From Ruminococcaceae bacterium UBA7101 (GTDB lineage Bacteria; Bacillota; Clostridia; Oscillospirales; Acutalibacteraceae): DNA of 19,708 nucleotides. The notes under the pieces are model-generated. The model saw only the letters and a program-made list of their open reading frames with translations, made no database searches and was not told where the DNA came from. The stretch spans positions 1 to 19,708 of the forward strand of contig DKYL01000031.1 of NCBI GenBank assembly GCA_002493325.1, in the 5' to 3' direction. Below, piece after piece: positions 1 to 8,272 of this stretch; position 1 is the stretch's first letter, and each line of letters opens with the position of its first letter. A program made the translations under genes and the position numbers.

Positions 1-17
1 GAGTGGGAATAATGAAT

Positions 18-66
18 AAAACCCCTGAATACCGCTTAAACAGGCGATATTCCGGGGTTATTTTTG
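18..66 (+). terminator. Rho-independent terminator of a gene upstream of the window
   Basis: The arms at 20-31 and 48-59 pair (AACCCC/GGGGTT then GAATA/TATTC, with one T-C mismatch between them). The hairpin is followed by a T-rich tail from 61. It probably ends a plus-strand gene whose last codons and TAA could lie at 1-12, but only four codons are visible, so that gene cannot be named. Confidence 0.7.
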
Positions 67-150
67 TTTTGTGATACTTGTGTGATACTACAATTCAGCA
101 TTTTATCCGTTTTGTCAAATCTCTTGAGAGGTTTTGAATGTATTATTTTG

Positions 151-179
151 TTGACTGTGGTAGAAAACTGTAATATAAT
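151..179 (+). promoter_or_regulatory. Sigma-A promoter for the MraY-like gene
   Basis: A TTGACT -35 box at 151-156 and a TATAAT -10 box at 174-179 are separated by 17 bp. Transcription would start near 185, giving a leader of about 45 nt before the ATG at 231. The near-consensus match suggests constitutive expression. Confidence 0.75.
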
Positions 180-230
180 ATCCTCGTATATAAGTAGGAA
201 TTTATATAAATATTATTAGGAAGTAAAAAT

Positions 231-1187
231 ATGTTGTTTTATATTTTTGATAGTTTTACTACTATATCGCAATATATTGCAATTGCATCCATATTAGCCT
301 TTGCGGTTTGTTTTTTATTATTAAAATTAAAATTACCATTTTTGCCAAAAGACAAAGGCAGAGCTTTTGCAGTAAACGGAGAAGCCTCTAAAGGTAAAAT
401 ACGAGGGGTAGGCATAATAATGATATGTGCTTTTATGCTTTGCTCCGCTTTTTTATTACCTGTTACCAAGGAATTTTTATGCTATAATGTATTGATTTTT
501 CTTGAAATGCTGAGTGGATATCTTGATGATGCATCGGATAATCCCTGGTCAGATTATAAGAAAGGGTTTATTGACTTAATAATCTGCATTATCATCTCTG
601 TAGTATTTGTTTATAACAATTCAACTACTGTTATGATTTTTGATTATGAAATTTATGTGCATCCTGTTATATTTGTGATACTTTCAACCATTCTGCTTTG
701 GATTGGTATTAATGTTACGAATTGCTCTGATGGTGTTGATGGCTTGTGCGCAACATTAAGCACAATATCTTTATTGAGTATTTCTTTGATATTCTATAAT
801 CAAATCGGGGAGCAATATGCTGTTTACAGCTTTATTATGGTTGGAATTTTAATTGCATATCTGTGCTTTAATACCAGCCCCAGCTCACAGCTTATGGGTG
901 ATGCAGGTTCAAGACCTATTGGCATACTTATTGTGTTAATGATTTTAAAATCATCACACCCTTTGAGCTATTTATTGTTATCAGCTGTATTGCTTGTGGA
1001 TGGTATAGCCGGATTAATTAAAATCTTTTTGAAAAGATTTTTGAAAATAGAAGTGTTAAAAAATATTCGTACTCCCATTCACGATGAAATGAGAAAGAAT
1101 CATGGTTGGTCTGATACACAGGTTGTGGTTAGATTTTCAATAATCCAGGTATTTTTATCATCAATTCAATATATCATTTGCAGATAG
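231..1187 (+). CDS. MraY/WecA-family polyprenyl-phosphate sugar-1-phosphate transferase, divergent
   Basis: This 318-aa polytopic membrane protein belongs to the family that transfers a sugar-1-phosphate from a UDP-sugar to undecaprenyl phosphate, starting peptidoglycan or cell-wall polymer synthesis. Motifs in order: a cytoplasmic loop after the first helix (about residues 38-60), the Asp pair at 99-100 (metal/substrate region), NCSDGVDGL at 164-172, MGDAGS at 222-227, and a C-terminal loop TPIHDEMRKNHGW at 281-293 followed by TQVVVRF. True MraY has PIHHH at the last position; here only the first His remains, and the DDxxK region is also altered (DDASDN). I therefore read it as a divergent paralogue rather than the essential MraY. 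The start is supported by an AGGAAG ribosome site at 218-223. The gene is visibly AT-rich. Its acceptor and sugar cannot be told from sequence. Confidence 0.8.
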   Translation: MLFYIFDSFTTISQYIAIASILAFAVCFLLLKLKLPFLPKDKGRAFAVNGEASKGKIRGVGIIMICAFMLCSAFLLPVTKEFLCYNVLIFLEMLSGYLDDASDNPWSDYKKGFIDLIICIIISVVFVYNNSTTVMIFDYEIYVHPVIFVILSTILLWIGINVTNCSDGVDGLCATLSTISLLSISLIFYNQIGEQYAVYSFIMVGILIAYLCFNTSPSSQLMGDAGSRPIGILIVLMILKSSHPLSYLLLSAVLLVDGIAGLIKIFLKRFLKIEVLKNIRTPIHDEMRKNHGWSDTQVVVRFSIIQVFLSSIQYIICR

Positions 1188-1255
1188 ATAGTTGTTCTTA
1201 ATTTGTAAGAGATTGATAATATAAATATATAGTATAGATTTTTCAGGAGGTACTT

Positions 1256-1696
1256 ATGAAAAAAGCAGTATTAATGATTTTATTATGTGGATTTATTTTT
1301 TCAGGATTGATTGGCTGTAATAAATATGAGCCGTTAAATAAAGCTGTATCGTCATATACTGTAACGGATGTTGAAAATGTTGATGCTGATATTTATGATG
1401 TTTCCCCTGTTGGTGCTACTGTTATCATTAAAGATACCAACGAGAATCCCTATGTTTACGGGGAATGGTATAAAATTGAAAAGGAAGAAAACGGAAAATG
1501 GTATGATGTTGAAACTGTTATTGAGGAATATGGTTTCAATGAAATTGGTTATTTAGTGAACGAAAATAATGAAGTGAAGTTTGAGATAAACTGGGAGTGG
1601 CTGTATGGTGAATTGACGCAGGGAAATTACAGAATTTTAAAGGAAGTAAATCGTCAATATATAGCTGTTGAGTTTGCTATATCTGAGGAAATATAA
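1256..1696 (+). CDS. Small lipoprotein with Big_14-like immunoglobulin fold
   Basis: A 146-aa exported protein. Residues 1-21 form a lipoprotein signal peptide with lipobox LIGC, so Cys21 should be lipidated and the protein anchored on the outer face of the membrane. The mature part has the pattern of the Big_14 bacterial Ig-like domain: VGATVIIKDTNENPYVYGEW, then EENGKWYDV, a long loop, FEINWEWLYGEL and a final GNYRILKEV strand. That family is common in Clostridia lipoproteins and has no known enzymatic role. An AGGAGG site lies at 1245-1250, five bases before the ATG. A weak promoter (TTGTAA at 1203, TATATA at 1226) could drive it separately, or it may be co-transcribed with the transferase gene 68 bp upstream. 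Confidence 0.75.
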   Translation: MKKAVLMILLCGFIFSGLIGCNKYEPLNKAVSSYTVTDVENVDADIYDVSPVGATVIIKDTNENPYVYGEWYKIEKEENGKWYDVETVIEEYGFNEIGYLVNENNEVKFEINWEWLYGELTQGNYRILKEVNRQYIAVEFAISEEI

Positions 1697-1700
1697 ACTT

Positions 1701-1741
1701 AAACAGAAAGTCCGAAGGCAGTGCTTTCGGACTTTCTGTTT
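1701..1741. terminator. Bidirectional terminator between lipoprotein and permease genes
   Basis: Perfect 16-bp arms at 1701-1716 and 1726-1741, extended inward by GGC/GCT pairing. Oligo-T follows on the plus strand and the matching oligo-A start gives oligo-U on the minus strand. It ends both the lipoprotein transcript and the convergent ABC-transporter transcript. Confidence 0.88.
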
Positions 1742-1756
1742 TTGATTAAGTGTTAT

Positions 1757-3775
1757 TTATTTTGAGCTTACGATCTGATAATATGCTTTTGATGTAATTA
1801 TATAAACTATTATATAAAACAGTGCAAACACGGCAAAGCAGGCGAGCGTTGTTAAAATGAGCGTCAGTGTTGTAGTGCCTGAAAGCAGTATCAGTATTTT
1901 ATATAAAAGCGGCATTGCGAATACCAGGTGTATTGCGGACATTGCAAGGGGAATAAAGAACACGGTAAGTACCTGGGAATTAATGCTTTTTTTAATTTCT
2001 GATTTGTTCATACCGACCTTCTGCATAATTTCAAATCTTGATTGGTCTTCATAGCCCTCAGAAACCTGTTTGTAATAGATAATCAGAACGGCTGCAAATA
2101 TAAATACGATACCGAGCAGTATTCCGAGGAAAAACAATCCGCCGTAAATGCCCATAAATTCAGTGCGTTCAAGTGAGGAGCAATCCCAGGCGCAATTAAG
2201 ATTTTCCTTATTATATTGAATATTCGATAAATTGTCCTTATATATTTCGGCTATTTCTATCTGCTGTTCATCATCGCAGGCAAGGTCATAGCCATATACC
2301 CTGCTGAAGGTAACAAGCTTGTCACCCTGAAAATCGGCAAGCCCGTAATATGATGCCGCCGCTTTTTCGATATCAGGCACAACAACATACAGCACAGGGC
2401 TGATTTGTTGAAAGGCATCACCATTATTAACAAATTCCTTCAGCTTTTTCGTTACGGTGTATTCAGTATTATCACCAAGCTGCAGGGAAGCGCCTTTGAA
2501 TCTGAAACGCAGTGCGCAAATCATTGCCTGATTTTCTGTCAGGGCTTCGTTTTCACCTGTGATTTTGTTGTATTCATCAATAGATATGAGATATACTCTT
2601 GTGATGTTCTGCGTATTTGTCGGGTGTGTAACGAGAGGCATTATTTTATTATCTTCTACGGATGCGTCAAAGCAGGCATAGCTGTAATCCAGAATGTTTT
2701 CAGGTGTATAGTTATGATCCACCGCAGTGTTATATGCGGTTTCCTTAAGCAATTCTGCATCAGCGGAATAGAGATTGTCTAACTGAACGGAGCTTGCTGT
2801 TATAATATAATTACGCGGATAGCGTTTTTGCAGTGAATCCTCGCCGCCGGAATATAAACAGACGGTTGTGGAAATCATAACAAGCACCATAGTGCATATG
2901 ATACAGATTGATGCAAGTCCTGCACCATTTCTCTTCATTCTGTAAATCATGGATGACACAGATACAAAATGGTTAGTTCGGTAATAATAATTTTTATTCT
3001 TCTGCAGAATTTTACAGAATGAAACAGAGCCTGCAATGAACAAAAGGTATGTTGCAATGATAACCATAACAACTGCAACAAAAAACCAAAGCATTGCTTC
3101 AACCGAGGTCTGAACGGATACGGCAATAAAATATGCAATTACAAGCAAAACGATGCCTGCTATTGCAAAAAGATGATTCGCCTTTGGCGGTTTTTCGCCT
3201 GTGTTTTCACTTCTCAAAAGCTCAATGGGCTGTGCACTTTTTATCTGTTTTAATGTATTGAGCAGCAGAAGAAGGAATATAACAGCGAACAGAATTAAAG
3301 TGTATTTTATTACAGTGAAATCAATTTTAAAGCCAAAGTCAATTTCACCGCCAAGGATGTTTACAAAAAGCAGCTCTGACAGCTTTGAAAACAATATGCC
3401 TAAAAACAGTCCGCATAAAATGGAAATGAACCCTACTATAAGGCTTTCGCAAATCAGAACCTTTGAAAGATTTGCTTTACCCATTCCCAAAATATTATAG
3501 AGTCCGAATTCCTTTTTCCTTCGTTTAATTAAAAAAGAATTTGTGTAAAAAAGAAATACCAGTGAAAAGACAGCCATTACCATACTGCCAAGCCTCATTA
3601 TGAGCGTAATGGCAGTAGCACCTATGATTGTGCTTGTCATGTCGGTATTGGCAAGAAAGCAAACGATGTAAAACATCATAATCATACCGATACAGGTCAG
3701 AATGTAGGGTGTGTAAAGCTTTCTGTTTTTATTTATTGAGTTAAGTGCAAGACGAGGATAAATACCGAGCTTCAT
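1757..3775 (-). CDS. bceB: Bce-type ABC transporter permease (FtsX-fold)
   Basis: A 672-aa permease of the BceB class, which works with its ATPase against cell-wall-targeting peptide antibiotics and also activates the partner histidine kinase. The length and layout fit the family: an N-terminal cytoplasmic stretch (MKLGIYPRLALNSINKNR), paired helices beginning near residue 20, an FtsX-like block in the first third (RRKKEFGLYNILGMGK is the typical amphipathic coupling segment), a large extracytoplasmic domain of roughly 200 residues (about 315-535) that is the usual sensor/substrate part, and a second FtsX-like block at the C-terminus (FEIMQKVGMNKSEIKKSI). The ATG overlaps the stop of the ATPase gene by 4 bp, implying translational coupling. 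The peptide it recognises cannot be deduced. Confidence 0.9.
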   Translation of the reverse strand: MKLGIYPRLALNSINKNRKLYTPYILTCIGMIMMFYIVCFLANTDMTSTIIGATAITLIMRLGSMVMAVFSLVFLFYTNSFLIKRRKKEFGLYNILGMGKANLSKVLICESLIVGFISILCGLFLGILFSKLSELLFVNILGGEIDFGFKIDFTVIKYTLILFAVIFLLLLLNTLKQIKSAQPIELLRSENTGEKPPKANHLFAIAGIVLLVIAYFIAVSVQTSVEAMLWFFVAVVMVIIATYLLFIAGSVSFCKILQKNKNYYYRTNHFVSVSSMIYRMKRNGAGLASICIICTMVLVMISTTVCLYSGGEDSLQKRYPRNYIITASSVQLDNLYSADAELLKETAYNTAVDHNYTPENILDYSYACFDASVEDNKIMPLVTHPTNTQNITRVYLISIDEYNKITGENEALTENQAMICALRFRFKGASLQLGDNTEYTVTKKLKEFVNNGDAFQQISPVLYVVVPDIEKAAASYYGLADFQGDKLVTFSRVYGYDLACDDEQQIEIAEIYKDNLSNIQYNKENLNCAWDCSSLERTEFMGIYGGLFFLGILLGIVFIFAAVLIIYYKQVSEGYEDQSRFEIMQKVGMNKSEIKKSINSQVLTVFFIPLAMSAIHLVFAMPLLYKILILLSGTTTLTLILTTLACFAVFALFYIIVYIITSKAYYQIVSSK

Positions 3776-4536
3776 ATTCTTTCACCGCCTGTTGCAAGTA
3801 ATGTAAGGGTGTCGGAAATCTTCTGATAAAATTGCTCCTTTGTATTGTCACCCCTGTAAATCTGGTGGTAAACCTCACCGTCTTTTATAAATAATACCCG
3901 CTTGGCGTGGCTTGCCGCTTTAACGGAATGTGTAACCATAAGCAGTGTCTGCCCTGCATCGTTAATATTACCGAACAGACGCAGCAGCTCATCTGTGGCT
4001 TTTGAGTCGAGTGCACCTGTCGGTTCGTCTGCTAAAATCAGCTTAGGGTTGGTAATCAGTGCTCTTGCAACGGCGGCACGCTGTTTTTGCCCGCCTGATA
4101 CCTCATAAGGGAATTTTTTCAGTATTTCCTCAATTCCCAGCACCCTTGCAATCGGCTCAAGCCTTTGCTTCATTTCAGCGTGCTTTTTGCCTGCAAGTAC
4201 AAGGGGAAGGTAAATATTGTCCTCAATGGAAAAGGTGTCAAGCAAATTGAAATCCTGGAAAACAAAGCCGAGATTATCACGTCGGAAAGATGCAATGTCC
4301 TTTTCCTTAACTTGTGAAAGCTCCTGCCCTGTAAGCCGTACACTGCCTGCGGTTGCCTTGTCAAGCGCAGCCAGAATGTTAAGCAGTGTTGTTTTACCGC
4401 TGCCCGATTCACCCATAATGGCAACATATTCACCCTCATCAACGCTGAAATTTACATTTTTCAGTGCTTCAACTGTGTTGTTTCCGAATCGGGTGGTGTA
4501 TATTTTTTTCAATGAATTTACTTCAAGTATTGTCAT
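3772..4536 (-). CDS. bceA: Bce-type ABC transporter ATP-binding protein
   Basis: A 254-aa ATPase of the MacB/BceA class that powers the adjacent permease. It shows Walker A GESGSGKTT at 42-50, Q-loop Gln94, signature VSGGQKQR at 146-153, Walker B LILADEPTGALD at 166-177 and the switch His203 (VTHS). These are all intact, so it should be active. The ATG at 4536 has a strong AAGGAGG site on the minus strand (4544-4550). It is separated from the kinase gene by 115 bp holding an operator-like palindrome and a promoter, so the transporter pair is probably induced separately from the two-component genes, as in Bacillus bceRS-bceAB. Confidence 0.93.
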   Translation of the reverse strand: MTILEVNSLKKIYTTRFGNNTVEALKNVNFSVDEGEYVAIMGESGSGKTTLLNILAALDKATAGSVRLTGQELSQVKEKDIASFRRDNLGFVFQDFNLLDTFSIEDNIYLPLVLAGKKHAEMKQRLEPIARVLGIEEILKKFPYEVSGGQKQRAAVARALITNPKLILADEPTGALDSKATDELLRLFGNINDAGQTLLMVTHSVKAASHAKRVLFIKDGEVYHQIYRGDNTKEQFYQKISDTLTLLATGGERI

Positions 4537-4563
4537 AGCAAATCCTCCTTATCTGATAACTCT

Positions 4564-4641
4564 ATTGTATCAGAAAGGGGAAATGCAGCTCCATAGCTTT
4601 TGCTTACATTTCCCCCTGAACTTCTTACATTATTGTAAGAA
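4564..4641 (-). promoter_or_regulatory. bceAB promoter region with BceR-type operator
   Basis: A perfect 8-bp-arm palindrome TTCTTACATTATTGTAAGAA lies at 4622-4641. Its core, TTACA-TTAT-TGTAA at 4625-4638, fits the TNACA-N4-TGTAA motif reported for BceR-like regulators (from memory). Downstream on the minus strand is a -10 box TACAAT (4564-4569) with extended spacing and no good -35, as expected for an activator-dependent promoter. The palindrome centre falls about 75 bp before the likely transcription start. Further inverted repeats lie between: GGGGAAATG 4577-4585 with CATTTCCCC 4607-4615, and CTGATA 4553-4558 with TATCAG 4568-4573. Confidence 0.72.
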
Positions 4642-4651
4642 CAGCAATATT

Positions 4652-5641
4652 TTATTCAATTTCAAGGTCACTGCTGTCAAGACCGATTTCAATGATTGTG
4701 CCCTTGCCTTGCACGGAGCTTGCGGTGATTGTATGATTCAGATTTTTGCATATCATTTTGCACAGATGCAGTCCGATACCGCTTGCCTTTTTATCAGTTC
4801 GTCCGTTGTAGCCTGTAAAGCCCCTGTCAAATATCCTTGGCAGGTCCTCAGGTGCAATCCCGATGCCTGTATCCTCAATACAAAGTGTTTTAGGCTCTTT
4901 CATATATATTGAAATTGTGCCGCTGTCTGTATATTTAAGTGCATTTGAAAGCACCTGCTCTATTACAAAAGACAGCCATTTTTCATCAGTCAGAACCGTT
5001 TTCTCCTCAAGGCGATAGTCAAGCCTGATTTTTCGCCTTATAAATTGCTTTGAAAACTTTTTTACGCAATCCTTAACGATTTTATCAAGATTATATTCTC
5101 TGAAAACATAGTCCGTATAATCCGACTCCAATCTGAGGAACATAAGCACCATTTCAACATACTGTTCAATTTTCATCAAATCCTCTGCCAAATCACTTGA
5201 GAAAGCAGAGTCATCATTCTGAAGTCTAAGACTCATTGACGCAATGGGCGTTTTAATCTGATGCACCCAGGCAGTGTAGTAATCTGTCATATTTGCAAGG
5301 CGTACATTCATTTGGGTGGCTTTCATTGCCTGCTCTTCTTTGATAAGTCTGATGATTTCCTGATAGTCCCTGTCCTCAATGGTTGATGCCTTGGGAAAAT
5401 AGTCCATAAGCTCTGTGCTGAGCTGCTGTATTTTTAAAAGCTCAAGGTGTTTTTTTCGTTCCTTTTTATAATCAGCTATTAAAATAACAGCACCCAAAAA
5501 GGCACTGACAGCCACAGGGTACAGCACTGCACCAAGCGGCAGATGATAAAGAAAATAGCTCACTGCAAATATTAATGCAGTTAATACAAAAATGATTATT
5601 CCTGATTTTTTCTGATTGATATATGATAATAAGAATTTCAT
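4652..5641 (-). CDS. bceS: Bce-type intramembrane-sensing histidine kinase
   Basis: A 329-aa sensor kinase. Two transmembrane helices (about residues 13-32 and 37-57) are joined by only a few residues, so there is no extracellular sensor domain. Such kinases sense flux through the partner transporter instead. A coiled segment follows, then the H-box VHQIKTPIASM with phosphorylated His127, N-box SNALKY, DTGIGI and the lid/G2 region GIGLHLCK. I chose the ATG at 5641 (sequence MKFLLSYINQ) because an AAGGAAAG ribosome site precedes it; a TTG seven codons upstream is also in frame but has no such site. It starts 10 bp after the response-regulator stop codon. Confidence 0.92.
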   Translation of the reverse strand: MKFLLSYINQKKSGIIIFVLTALIFAVSYFLYHLPLGAVLYPVAVSAFLGAVILIADYKKERKKHLELLKIQQLSTELMDYFPKASTIEDRDYQEIIRLIKEEQAMKATQMNVRLANMTDYYTAWVHQIKTPIASMSLRLQNDDSAFSSDLAEDLMKIEQYVEMVLMFLRLESDYTDYVFREYNLDKIVKDCVKKFSKQFIRRKIRLDYRLEEKTVLTDEKWLSFVIEQVLSNALKYTDSGTISIYMKEPKTLCIEDTGIGIAPEDLPRIFDRGFTGYNGRTDKKASGIGLHLCKMICKNLNHTITASSVQGKGTIIEIGLDSSDLEIE

Positions 5642-5651
5642 ATTGCTTTCC

Positions 5652-6323
5652 TTATTCCACAATGTAGCCCATTTTGAATTTCGTTTTTATAAAGTCGTTA
5701 AGCCCTGCTTCCTCAAGCTTTTTTCTCAGTCTGCTCACATTAACGGTTAATGTGTTTTCGTCAACAAAACTGTCCGTTTTCCATAACTTTTCCATAAGAA
5801 TTTCACGGCTGATGATTTTGCCCTTGTTTTTCATAAGTGTTAATAGAATGATATATTCGTTTTTGGTAAGGGGAATGCTTTCACCGCAATAGGTAAGGGT
5901 GCTGTCACCTGTGTTGAGCAGAGCGCCGCGGTGCTCTATGATGGTTACAGATTCCGCAAAATCATATGTCCGCCTGAGCATTGCCTGTATTTTTGCAATA
6001 AGCACACTCTGCTCAAAGGGCTTTGCAATGAAATCATCACCGCCCATATTCATTGCCATAATAATGTTCATATTGTCAGATGCCGAGGATATAAAAATAA
6101 CGGGTACCTTTGACACCTTCCTGATTTCACTGCACCAGTGGTAGCCGTTAAAAAAGGGAAGTGATATATCCATCAGCACCAGATGCGGCTTATATTCGGC
6201 AAACTCTGCCATAATGTTGCTGAAGCTTTGGGCACACCTTGCTTCCATATTCCACAGCTCTGCCTGCTCTTTAATTGCCTGTGCAATCCCTCTGTCATCC
6301 TCAACTATAAAAATACGGTACAT
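5652..6323 (-). CDS. bceR: Bce-type OmpR-family response regulator
   Basis: A 223-aa regulator with an N-terminal receiver domain (acidic pair E8-D9-D10, phospho-acceptor Asp52 in VLMDISLPFF, conserved Lys in AKPFEQ) and a C-terminal winged-helix domain ending NTLTVNVSRLRKKLEEAGL...FKMGYIVE, typical of OmpR/PhoB regulators. The start at 6323 (MYRIFIVEDD) is favoured by GAGGAAG six bases upstream; a TTG 15 codons earlier would add a tail absent from this family. When phosphorylated by the kinase next door it should activate the transporter promoter at about 4560-4640. Confidence 0.93.
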   Translation of the reverse strand: MYRIFIVEDDRGIAQAIKEQAELWNMEARCAQSFSNIMAEFAEYKPHLVLMDISLPFFNGYHWCSEIRKVSKVPVIFISSASDNMNIIMAMNMGGDDFIAKPFEQSVLIAKIQAMLRRTYDFAESVTIIEHRGALLNTGDSTLTYCGESIPLTKNEYIILLTLMKNKGKIISREILMEKLWKTDSFVDENTLTVNVSRLRKKLEEAGLNDFIKTKFKMGYIVE

Positions 6324-6351
6324 TGCTAACTTCCTCATCGTGTTTTTATTT

Positions 6352-6380
6352 ATTTTATCACGGCACAAATTGTTTGTAAA
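6352..6380 (-). promoter_or_regulatory. Promoter of the bceRS-type operon
   Basis: On the minus strand TTTACA (6375-6380) and TAAAAT (6352-6357) are separated by 17 bp, with the response-regulator ATG about 25-30 bp beyond the expected start site. A small inverted repeat ACAAA-TTG-TTTGT at 6365-6377 overlaps the spacer. Confidence 0.6.
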
Positions 6381-6434
6381 TGCTGAAAAGATTAATGTTT
6401 TTTTAATTATTTAATAAACAATTTCAGACAATAA

Positions 6435-6467
6435 AAAATCCATAAGGGGTTTCCCCTTATGGATTTT
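6435..6467 (-). terminator. Terminator of the acyl-CoA ligase gene
   Basis: A perfect 15-bp stem, 6435-6449 with 6453-6467, and a 3-nt loop. On the minus strand it ends in a run of U. It lies 4 bp beyond the ligase stop codon. Confidence 0.88.
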
Positions 6468-6471
6468 GATA

Positions 6472-8151
6472 TTATTTAAGCACCTTGAAATCAACCTTGC
6501 CGATTTTTGTTCTCGGCAGCTCGTCAATAAATTCAATTTGTTTTGGTACAGACCATTTTGACAGATTCTGCATACCGAAATCAATAATCTTCTTTTTAAG
6601 TGCTTCCTCATCGTCAGATGCATATTTCTTGTTTTTAACAACAAACAGCTTTAATTTTGTGTTGCCTTCTTCACCTGTTCCGATTGCACAGCAGTCATAG
6701 ATTTCTGCCATTGCACGGTATGATTCTTCAATGAAGGATGGATAAACAAGGTAGCCGCTGATTTTGTAAACTCTCTTTAATCTCTGACGGTAATAAATAT
6801 CCTTTGTGCCTTCTTCAATAAAGCACATATCACCTGTGTGAAGCCATACTCTGCCGTCATCGTGCTTAACAAGCATTTTTGCAGTTTCAGCAGGGTCGTT
6901 CCAATAGCCCTGCATAAGTGTAGGACCGTAAACACAAAGCTCTCCGTCCTCACCTTTGACCTCTTCGGTAGTTCCCGGTTTAACAGTCATAACCTCAATG
7001 TTGTATGTAGGATGACCGATACAGCCCTGCGGCGCTTCTCTTCTCATATCAGTAAATGAGCATACAGTTACACACTCGGTTAAGCCATAGCCTGTTACAA
7101 AATGGAATTCCGAACCGTTTTCTTTAAGCATTCTGTCCATTTTTTCAGTCAGTGAATAAGGTACAACGTCACCGCCTGAGCCAATAAGCTTCATTGTGCT
7201 CATATCAATGCCCTTGAGATAGCCTGCCTTGTAAACCTTTTCAAAGAAATCCGGTACACCGAATACATAGTTGATATGATATTTTTTGATTGCGTCACTG
7301 CACATTTTAGCATCAAACTGCGGGAACAGTGCCTGAGCCTGACCTACAATGATGGAATAGTGCATACACATACCGAAGCCGAATCCGTGGAAAACAGGAA
7401 GTGCTGTAAGCATAACATCGTTGTCAGGGTCAATCTTCTTTTCAATAACGGTGTCAACAACATCCCATACCTCGTAGGAAAGGTTGTTGATATTGTAGTT
7501 TGAAAGCATAACTGCCTTGGGGTTGCCTGTTGTTCCGCCTGTCATCATTGTTACAGCGGTTGCATCGTAATCCGTTTCAATTTCAACCTCATTATTTTTT
7601 AAATATTCCTTACCCTCGGCAAGAAAATCTGTCCAATCAATGAGCTTTCTTACGCCTGTTGCCTTAGCGGTTTTACCCTTGATTTTTTTCTTGTAAAGCA
7701 TATTTGCAATAAAGCCGTAGGGTGTTTTAGGGAAGTACTGTGCAGTTCTGCATTTAACGAGTGTTAAATCGTTCATACCTGCAAATGCCTTTTCACTTAC
7801 ATCAAAGCAAAAAGCAAATTTTGCACCGACAAGCTCTTTGGCATACTGTGCCTCGCTTGCTACTGAAAGCGGATGAAGCATGGATGCAATTGCACCGATT
7901 TTGTTGATAGCATAAATTGCTGCAATACATTGCGGCATATTCGGCGCACAGACAATTACTCTGTCACCCTTTCTTACTCCGTTGGCAAGAAGTGCTGCTG
8001 CACAGCAGTTCACCATTTCATCTGCCTCATTCCAGCTTATCGTATTATTGTAATAATAAAAACACGGTTTGTCACCTCTTGCGGCAACAGAATCCATGAA
8101 TTTTTCATACATAGTCTTTTTTACGTCATATTTGCTGCTAAATTCTGCCAT
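6472..8151 (-). CDS. AMP-forming acyl-CoA synthetase/ligase
   Basis: A 559-aa class I adenylate-forming enzyme, predicted to activate a carboxylic acid with ATP to an acyl-adenylate and then, most likely, an acyl-CoA. Motifs in order: the phosphate loop MTGGTTGNPKAVML near 203-215, GYGLTE at 354-359, LHTGD at 437-441, the hinge region YYRQRLKRVYKISGYLVYP, and the C-terminal catalytic Lys in PRTKIGKVDFK near the end. All key motifs are present. The substrate is not visible from sequence; medium/long-chain fatty acids are the usual default. The start at 8151 (MAEFSSK) follows a GGAGGCAG site; a GTG nine codons upstream is in frame but poorly placed. It is transcribed alone, divergent from a membrane-protein gene. 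Confidence 0.88.
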   Translation of the reverse strand: MAEFSSKYDVKKTMYEKFMDSVAARGDKPCFYYYNNTISWNEADEMVNCCAAALLANGVRKGDRVIVCAPNMPQCIAAIYAINKIGAIASMLHPLSVASEAQYAKELVGAKFAFCFDVSEKAFAGMNDLTLVKCRTAQYFPKTPYGFIANMLYKKKIKGKTAKATGVRKLIDWTDFLAEGKEYLKNNEVEIETDYDATAVTMMTGGTTGNPKAVMLSNYNINNLSYEVWDVVDTVIEKKIDPDNDVMLTALPVFHGFGFGMCMHYSIIVGQAQALFPQFDAKMCSDAIKKYHINYVFGVPDFFEKVYKAGYLKGIDMSTMKLIGSGGDVVPYSLTEKMDRMLKENGSEFHFVTGYGLTECVTVCSFTDMRREAPQGCIGHPTYNIEVMTVKPGTTEEVKGEDGELCVYGPTLMQGYWNDPAETAKMLVKHDDGRVWLHTGDMCFIEEGTKDIYYRQRLKRVYKISGYLVYPSFIEESYRAMAEIYDCCAIGTGEEGNTKLKLFVVKNKKYASDDEEALKKKIIDFGMQNLSKWSVPKQIEFIDELPRTKIGKVDFKVLK

Positions 8152-8209
8152 ATATCTGCCTCCGATTATCTTGAACACATTATGCAGTTATGTTCATTTT
8201 CTGCTGTCG

Positions 8210-8238
8210 ATTATAGCAATCTAAAATACATTTGTCTA
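8210..8238 (-). promoter_or_regulatory. Promoter of the acyl-CoA ligase gene
   Basis: On the minus strand TAGACA (8233-8238) and TATAAT (8210-8215) are 17 bp apart, a strong sigma-A match about 60 bp before the start codon. Confidence 0.72.
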
Positions 8239-8272
8239 CTATTTTTACCAATAGTTTATATTTGTTTAATAT

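Noticed and set aside
2405..2782. Plus-strand 125-codon open frame inside the permease gene
   Set aside because: Antisense to the extracytoplasmic domain of the permease, with no upstream promoter or ribosome site.
4217..4912. Plus-strand 231-codon open frame antisense to bceA and bceS
   Set aside because: It lies entirely opposite two well-supported genes with intact motifs and runs through the operator region; its translation looks like reverse-frame noise.
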